NCBI RefSeq assembly: GCF_028807635.1
Contig: NZ_JARBAX010000001.1
Coordinates: forward strand, 3,707,501-3,771,500
Length of the DNA stretch: 64,000 nt
Direction of reading: 5' to 3'
Source: Streptomyces spiramyceticus
GTDB lineage: Bacteria; Actinomycetota; Actinomycetes; Streptomycetales; Streptomycetaceae
How positions within the stretch are numbered: position 1 is the stretch's first letter; each line of letters opens with the position of its first letter. Shown in pieces: positions 59,588-64,000 of the stretch. The notes below the pieces were generated by a model. That model was not told where the DNA came from. It was given only the letters and a program-made list of their open reading frames with translations, and did no database searches. The translations under genes were made by a program, and so were the position numbers.

Positions 59588-60760
59588 GTGCTGGAATATG
59601 ATCCGCTGTCGCCCGCGTTGATAGAAAATCCGTACCCCTTCTATGCAAGACTCCGCGAACGGCAGCCGGTTTTCTGGCACGAGAAGCTCGAATCGTGGGT
59701 GTTTACGCGGTACAAGGAATGCGCGGAGATCCTCCGCGACTCCGAGACATTCGCCAGCGACTGGCGACGGGCCGGCTACGAGATGCCGGAAATGGATCAC
59801 CCGAGCCTGCAGGTGCTTGATCCGCCCGACCATGCGCCGGTCCGCCATCTCTTCATGAGCGCGCTGCACCATCAGGACCTCGACGGCATCGGAGCGCTCG
59901 TCGCCGCGGAGTCTGCTGCCTTGTTCGAGAAACTCGCATCGGCCGCGTCTTTCGACTTCGTGGAAGAGGTCGCTCGTCCGGTGACCTTGCACGCTGTGTG
60001 CCGCGTCCTCGGGGTGAATGCTCCGGAGACGGATTCGTTCGTCAAGCTCGCCGATGCCGTTGAACGGGGTATGGACGCAGGCCTCGTCCCCGAGGCCCTC
60101 CAGCCGGCCATCGCGGCACGTCGGGAGATCGACAACCTGATGGAATCGTGGCTTGTCGATTCCTCGGGCTCCGGCGTACTTGGGCATGCATTACGTGAGA
60201 GAAAAGGCCTTGATGTGCCGGAAGGAGTTGTGTGGAGCACGGCCAGGGTGTTGTTCCTGGCCGGTTTCAGTACGACTGTTTCGGCCTCCGTCAATGCCGT
60301 GCTGGCTCTGCTGGGGCAGCCGGAATTGTTTGAGCGCATACGCAGTGACCGTCGGCTTCTCGACACCTGCATCGATGAGCTCATCAGGTACGACAGCCCG
60401 ATCCAGGGGACGAGCAGGGCGTGCGTCGAGGACGTCACCCTCGCAGGCGAACGGATAACGCGCGGCCAGTCGGTGATGGTCCTCATCGGGTCCGCCAACC
60501 GTGACCCCGACCAGTTCGCCGCACCGGACGAACTGGTGCCGGACCGTCGGCCCAACCAGCATCTCGCGTTCGGTCGCGGGCCCCATGCGTGTACCGGAAG
60601 CATGCTCGCAAAAGTGGTGCTACGAGCGCTGCTCACCAGCCTCCTGGAGCTTCCCGGAACGCCCCGTCCCGCCGGTCCGGTCCATCGCCGGCCCCGGGCA
60701 ACGCTGCGCTATCCGGAACGGCTTCCCCTCACGTTTCACTCACCAAGGACAGAGACATGA
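59588..60760 (+). CDS. Cytochrome P450, candidate pentapeptide cross-linking enzyme
   Basis: A 390-aa bacterial P450. The I-helix oxygen motif is LAGFSTT (A225-T230), ExxR is ELIR at E264-R267, and the heme loop is AFGRGPHACTGS with Cys335. The GTG at 59588 has aagaagg upstream. Codon 202 (60191-60193) is TTA, rare in Streptomyces and dependent on the bldA tRNA. The gene is less GC-rich than its neighbours. It directly follows the MKYCW ORF and overlaps the dioxygenase gene by 4 bp. As with BytO-type enzymes, an aryl cross-link in the peptide is the likely reaction; no electron-transfer partner is encoded nearby. Confidence 0.85.
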   Translation: MLEYDPLSPALIENPYPFYARLRERQPVFWHEKLESWVFTRYKECAEILRDSETFASDWRRAGYEMPEMDHPSLQVLDPPDHAPVRHLFMSALHHQDLDGIGALVAAESAALFEKLASAASFDFVEEVARPVTLHAVCRVLGVNAPETDSFVKLADAVERGMDAGLVPEALQPAIAARREIDNLMESWLVDSSGSGVLGHALRERKGLDVPEGVVWSTARVLFLAGFSTTVSASVNAVLALLGQPELFERIRSDRRLLDTCIDELIRYDSPIQGTSRACVEDVTLAGERITRGQSVMVLIGSANRDPDQFAAPDELVPDRRPNQHLAFGRGPHACTGSMLAKVVLRALLTSLLELPGTPRPAGPVHRRPRATLRYPERLPLTFHSPRTET

Positions 60761-61770
60761 GTGAACTCGAACCCTGGCCGCAGGCCCCCATCCTGGCCTC
60801 GCTCCCCGCAACGGCCCAGCTCACACCCCACTTTGATACGGCGGAGCTGCTGGCCGACCTCCAGACGCTGCGCACGACCGAATGGCTGCCGCCACAGATC
60901 ATCAGCGGCGAAGGACTCCGCCCCGGCGTCGATGTGGACTGGCGGAAGCTCCCGCTGCGCAGCGTGGGGGGAGACCCGGAGCGTACTGATCCGGGCGGTC
61001 CTTCACTGGCGGAGTTCGCCGACACCCCATGGCTCGGCAAGGCGCCGCACATGGCCCTGCTGCTGGCGGGCATACCCGCTCCGCTGCGCTGTGTCAGGCT
61101 TCAGTCGCTGGGGCCCGGAGCGGAGAGCCCCCTGCACAACGACACCAAGTACGGCCTGCCCTGGGGGATCGTACGGCTGCACGTTCCGCTGATCACGACG
61201 CCCGGCGCCACGCTCACCATCGAGCAGGAGACGTACCGATGGCAGCCCGGCGAGTTCTGGTACGCCGACTTCACCCGGCCTCACCTGGTGCGCAATGTCG
61301 ACGACATCACCCGCGTCCATCTCGTCATCGACTGCGAGCCCACGCCGGAACTGCTGGAGCTCTTCCCTCCCGAGTTCCGTACGCCCGAGGTGCTGGACCA
61401 CACGCTGCTGTCGCTGCCTGTCCGGCAGGTCACCCCGGCCGGTCTCGCGGCGTACCGCTGCACATTCCCCATGCCTGATTCGTTCACCGAGTTCGACGAG
61501 GCCGACGGAGCCTTTCTGACCTCCCCGCGCACCCGGACGGCCGCCGTCGAGGTGCGCGACGGGCAGCTGATTCTGTCTCTCTCCGGAAAGCCCGAGTTCA
61601 TGCTGGTGCACGTCGGTGCCGGGGAGTTCCGTTTCGCCGGATGGACGACGGAGCGGACGGTCCAGTTCACGAGGGATGCGTACAACAGGCCGAGTGTGAC
61701 GCTACGTTCGCGTGTGGGCGACCAGATCCGCGCCCTCACCCTGACGGCCGGCCTTCTGGAGTGCATCTGA
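60757..61770 (+). CDS. Aspartyl/asparaginyl beta-hydroxylase-type Fe(II)/2-oxoglutarate dioxygenase
   Basis: A 337-aa protein. The iron site is H127-x-D129 (LHNDTKYG) with H176 (FTRPHLVRNVDD) and R186-x-H188 (RVHLVID) in the cosubstrate position, the AspH pattern. IVRLHVPLITTPGATLTIEQ and QPGEFWYADF fill the double-stranded helix. About 75 C-terminal residues form an extra beta-rich part. The ATG overlaps the P450 stop (ATGA), so it belongs to the same pathway. It probably hydroxylates the peptide product or a side chain of it; the target is unknown. Confidence 0.82.
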   Translation: MSELEPWPQAPILASLPATAQLTPHFDTAELLADLQTLRTTEWLPPQIISGEGLRPGVDVDWRKLPLRSVGGDPERTDPGGPSLAEFADTPWLGKAPHMALLLAGIPAPLRCVRLQSLGPGAESPLHNDTKYGLPWGIVRLHVPLITTPGATLTIEQETYRWQPGEFWYADFTRPHLVRNVDDITRVHLVIDCEPTPELLELFPPEFRTPEVLDHTLLSLPVRQVTPAGLAAYRCTFPMPDSFTEFDEADGAFLTSPRTRTAAVEVRDGQLILSLSGKPEFMLVHVGAGEFRFAGWTTERTVQFTRDAYNRPSVTLRSRVGDQIRALTLTAGLLECI

Positions 61771-63020
61771 TGTCCACGCGACTCGCCGCACCACGAAGCC
61801 TCCTGCACCACCGGGACTTCATGCTGCTGTTCGGAGCCGAGTCGATCAGCGTGGCCGGTACGCAGGTCGGCATGGTGGCCCTGCCTCTCGTGGCGATTCT
61901 GACGATGCACGCGGGGGCGTTCGAAGTCGGTCTGCTGACGGCCGCGCAAACGTCCGCGTTCGTACTGATCGGCTTGCCTGCGGGCGTGTGGGTGGACCGG
62001 ATGCGCCGTCGTCCGGTCCTGATCACCGCCGATCTGGCGCGCGCGGCCCTGCTGTTCACCATTCCGGTCGCCTTCTGGCTCGACGCGCTCACGCTGACTC
62101 AGCTGTACGTCGTGGCGCTCGGAGCCAGTATCGGAACAGTGTTCTTCGAGGTGGCGAGCCAGAGCTATCTGCCCACTCTGGTCGACCGGGACCAACTCGT
62201 CGACGGCAACGGCAAGCTGGAAACGACACGGGCGGGTGCCCAGGTGGCGGGTCCCAGTGTCGGCGGCTGGCTGGTCGGTCTGGTCACCGCGCCGGTCGCG
62301 ATCGTCGCCGACGCGATCAGTTACGTGGGGTCCGCGATCTTCCTGAGCCGTATCGGTGCCCAGGAGACGAAGCGTTCGCGCGCGAACCGCCCCGGGCTGT
62401 TGCGGGAGATCCGTGACGGGCTCCAGTACGTGTTCGCCGACCGTATTCTCCGGCTGATCGCGCTCCGTTCGGCCGTTGCGAATCTGTCCTATTCGGCCCT
62501 CATCGCGGTGCAGGCCCTCTTCCTGGTCAGTGAGGTCGGCCTGTCGCCCAGCGGCTACGGGGCCTCGCTGGCCGCGGGCGCCGTCGGGGGGCTGTGCGGC
62601 GGTGCCCTCATCGGGCCGCTGGCCAAGCGGCTCGGTTCTGCCCGGATCATCTGGCTCGGACCTGTGCTGTTCCAGCCGTTCGCCCTGCTGATCCCGCTCA
62701 CCGACACGGGTGCGAAGGTCGGCTTCTTCATCGTCGGCTCGTTCTTCACCTCGATCGGTGTGGTCATCTACAACGTCAGCCAGATCAGCTTCCGTCAGGC
62801 CACCACCGCGGAAGACATGCAGGGCCGGATGAACGCCACCATGCGTTTCCTGGTCTGGGGGACGATGCCGGTCGGCGCCCTGCTCGGCGGCACACTCGGC
62901 GAAATGTACGGCGTGCGAGTCGCCCTGTGGTTCGGCGTTCTGGGGCTCGTGCTCTCGATCGTCCCACTGCTCTTCTCTCCTCTGGTCCGCATGCGTGACC
63001 TGCCCGCGAGCGCCTCATGA
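61770..63020 (+). CDS. MFS transporter, probable product exporter
   Basis: A 416-aa protein with 12 predicted helices. LLFGAESISVAGTQVGMVALP and GLPAGVWVDRMRRRPVLITADLARAA (loop 2-3 signature) place it in the enterobactin-exporter/EntS-like DHA3 group. The ATG at 61770 overlaps the dioxygenase stop (TGATG), so it is the fourth coupled gene of the cluster. Export or self-protection is inferred. The next gene starts 30 bp downstream. Confidence 0.88.
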   Translation: MSTRLAAPRSLLHHRDFMLLFGAESISVAGTQVGMVALPLVAILTMHAGAFEVGLLTAAQTSAFVLIGLPAGVWVDRMRRRPVLITADLARAALLFTIPVAFWLDALTLTQLYVVALGASIGTVFFEVASQSYLPTLVDRDQLVDGNGKLETTRAGAQVAGPSVGGWLVGLVTAPVAIVADAISYVGSAIFLSRIGAQETKRSRANRPGLLREIRDGLQYVFADRILRLIALRSAVANLSYSALIAVQALFLVSEVGLSPSGYGASLAAGAVGGLCGGALIGPLAKRLGSARIIWLGPVLFQPFALLIPLTDTGAKVGFFIVGSFFTSIGVVIYNVSQISFRQATTAEDMQGRMNATMRFLVWGTMPVGALLGGTLGEMYGVRVALWFGVLGLVLSIVPLLFSPLVRMRDLPASAS

Positions 63021-63050
63021 CGCATGTACGCAGACGCAGGGAGCCCTGAC

Positions 63051-64000
63051 GTGGCCGATGACCAGGAGCGCTGCCCCGACTTCCCCATGCCCCGGCGATG
63101 CCCCCACGCACCTCCTCCCGAGTACGAGGCCCTGCGGGCCGAAGCGCCCCTCGTCCGGGCCCGGTTCCGGCACGGCAGTACGGTCTGGCTGGTGACCCGG
63201 CATGCCGAGGCGCAGCAGGTGCTCACCCACCCGCGGATGAGTTCGGACCCCAACAGGCCGGGGCACCCGTTCGCGTCCGTCGCAGGCTCGCCGCGCGGTC
63301 AACTGCCCGGCGACTTCATCGACATGGACCCTCCGGAGCACAACCGGTACCGGCGCATGCTCGCCTCGGAGTTCGGTATGCGCCGGACGAGAGACATGCG
63401 CCCCGGCATCCGCTCTGTGGTCGACCAGGTTCTGGACACCATGGTGGACGGCGAAGAGGCCGACCTCGTCGAGTCGTTCGCCCTGCCCATCGCGACGCTG
63501 GTGATGTGCCAGCTGCTCGGCGTCCCGTACGACGACCGGGATTACTTCCAGGAACAGACCCGCAAGATGGCCAGGGGCTTCGTACACCCCGAAGAGGCCG
63601 AGACAGCGTTCAAGGAACTCCGGGGCTACGTAACGGAGTTGGCGTCCAGCGCGGAGCGAGCCCCGGGTGACAATCTCCTTGGCCGGCTTGTCAGGAACCA
63701 TCAGGAAGCCGGCGACCTGGCCCAGGAGGAACTGGCCGGCATCGCGTTCCTGCTGCTGGTCTCCGGCCATCAGACCACGGCCAACATGCTGCCGCTCGGC
63801 GCCTTCACCCTGCTGCGCAACTCCGGTCAGCTCGCCGCGCTGAGAGGCGATCCCACCCTGTGGCCGGGGGCGGTCGAGGAATTGCTGCGCTACCACTCGA
63901 TCGTCGACTGGGTGGCCCTCGCCCGGGTGGCGACCGACGACGTGGTCATCGGGGACCGGACCGTCCGGGCCGGCGAGGGTGTCTTCGTCCTCGGGGCCTC
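63051..64000 (+). CDS. Second cytochrome P450, 3' end outside the window
   Basis: The first 316 codons of a P450 from GTG 63051, with gggag 8-12 nt upstream. It has DMDPPEHNRYRRMLASEF (C-helix), the I-helix motif LLLVSGHQTTANM with Ser in place of the usual Ala, and ExxR in EELLRYHS. The heme loop lies beyond the window. It belongs to the CYP105/107-like group, less similar to the first P450 than to ordinary tailoring P450s. It is 30 bp after the exporter, so probably part of the cluster. Confidence 0.88.
   Translation, partial: MADDQERCPDFPMPRRCPHAPPPEYEALRAEAPLVRARFRHGSTVWLVTRHAEAQQVLTHPRMSSDPNRPGHPFASVAGSPRGQLPGDFIDMDPPEHNRYRRMLASEFGMRRTRDMRPGIRSVVDQVLDTMVDGEEADLVESFALPIATLVMCQLLGVPYDDRDYFQEQTRKMARGFVHPEEAETAFKELRGYVTELASSAERAPGDNLLGRLVRNHQEAGDLAQEELAGIAFLLLVSGHQTTANMLPLGAFTLLRNSGQLAALRGDPTLWPGAVEELLRYHSIVDWVALARVATDDVVIGDRTVRAGEGVFVLGA

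Noticed and set aside
59583..59621. 12-codon ORF overlapping the P450 start
   Set aside because: Its ATG lies only about 3 nt after the purine-rich site, while the P450 GTG has proper spacing and a real domain follows.

Overview
The window is high-GC actinobacterial DNA, almost certainly from a Streptomyces. It has GTG/TTG starts, 4-bp start/stop overlaps, a bldN-rsbN-bdtA developmental cluster, the futalosine menaquinone genes, and DUF397/XRE/RsbW-like modules. It opens inside a 23S rRNA gene, followed by 5S rRNA and a strong terminator.

Layout. (1) 1.6-9.1 kb: HAD hydrolase, MFS exporter, AcuC-type deacetylase, a 0.6-kb block of intergenic repeats, a phosphatase, then BdtA, the 32-aa ribosomal protein bS22, a GalE2-like epimerase and an acyltransferase. 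(2) 9.2-12.7 kb, minus strand: anti-sigma factor RsbN, ECF sigma factor BldN and a HAD-IB phosphatase. (3) 12.8-19.5 kb: glutaredoxin-like protein, redox repressor Rex with its operator, then hemA-hemC-hemD/cobA in overlapping frames and hemB, making uroporphyrinogen III from glutamyl-tRNA. (4) 19.6-27.1 kb: secreted I36 inhibitor, SARP regulator, DUF397/XRE/RsbW-like group, argS and class I lysS. (5) 27.2-36.6 kb: membrane and lipoproteins of unknown function, rtcB, two divergent copies of a small secreted protein, an oxidoreductase and several small regulators. (6) 36.5-45.4 kb: hemL, a histidine phosphatase, a Tat lipoprotein deacetylase and the cytochrome c maturation genes (TlpA, CcdA, ResB, CcsB), then a nucleoside deaminase. 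(7) 45.6-49.1 kb: a P-loop ATPase coupled to a membrane-anchored periplasmic-binding-type protein. (8) 50.2-55.1 kb: mqnL, mqnP, mqnM, an AsnC regulator and mqnE, all of the futalosine menaquinone route. (9) 55.2-58.5 kb: UdgX, GNAT, DUF4229, and a cysteine-containing leader peptide ahead of a dicarboxylate/cystine-type symporter. (10) 58.6-64 kb: TetR regulator and what looks like a minimal RiPP cluster.

The heme, cytochrome c and menaquinone genes form a respiratory backbone. Rex, at the head of the heme operon, plausibly couples heme supply to the NADH/NAD+ ratio.

The most interesting region is the right end. An 18-bp ORF at 59483-59500 encodes only MKYCW, with a good ribosome binding site and promoter-like hexamers. 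It is followed by a hairpin, a cytochrome P450 with a TTA codon, an aspartyl/asparaginyl beta-hydroxylase-type dioxygenase, an MFS exporter and a second P450 cut by the window end. The layout resembles the biarylitide pentapeptide RiPPs (MRYYH plus one P450), but the core residues differ and a dioxygenase is added. This is inferred from sequence and has not been demonstrated.
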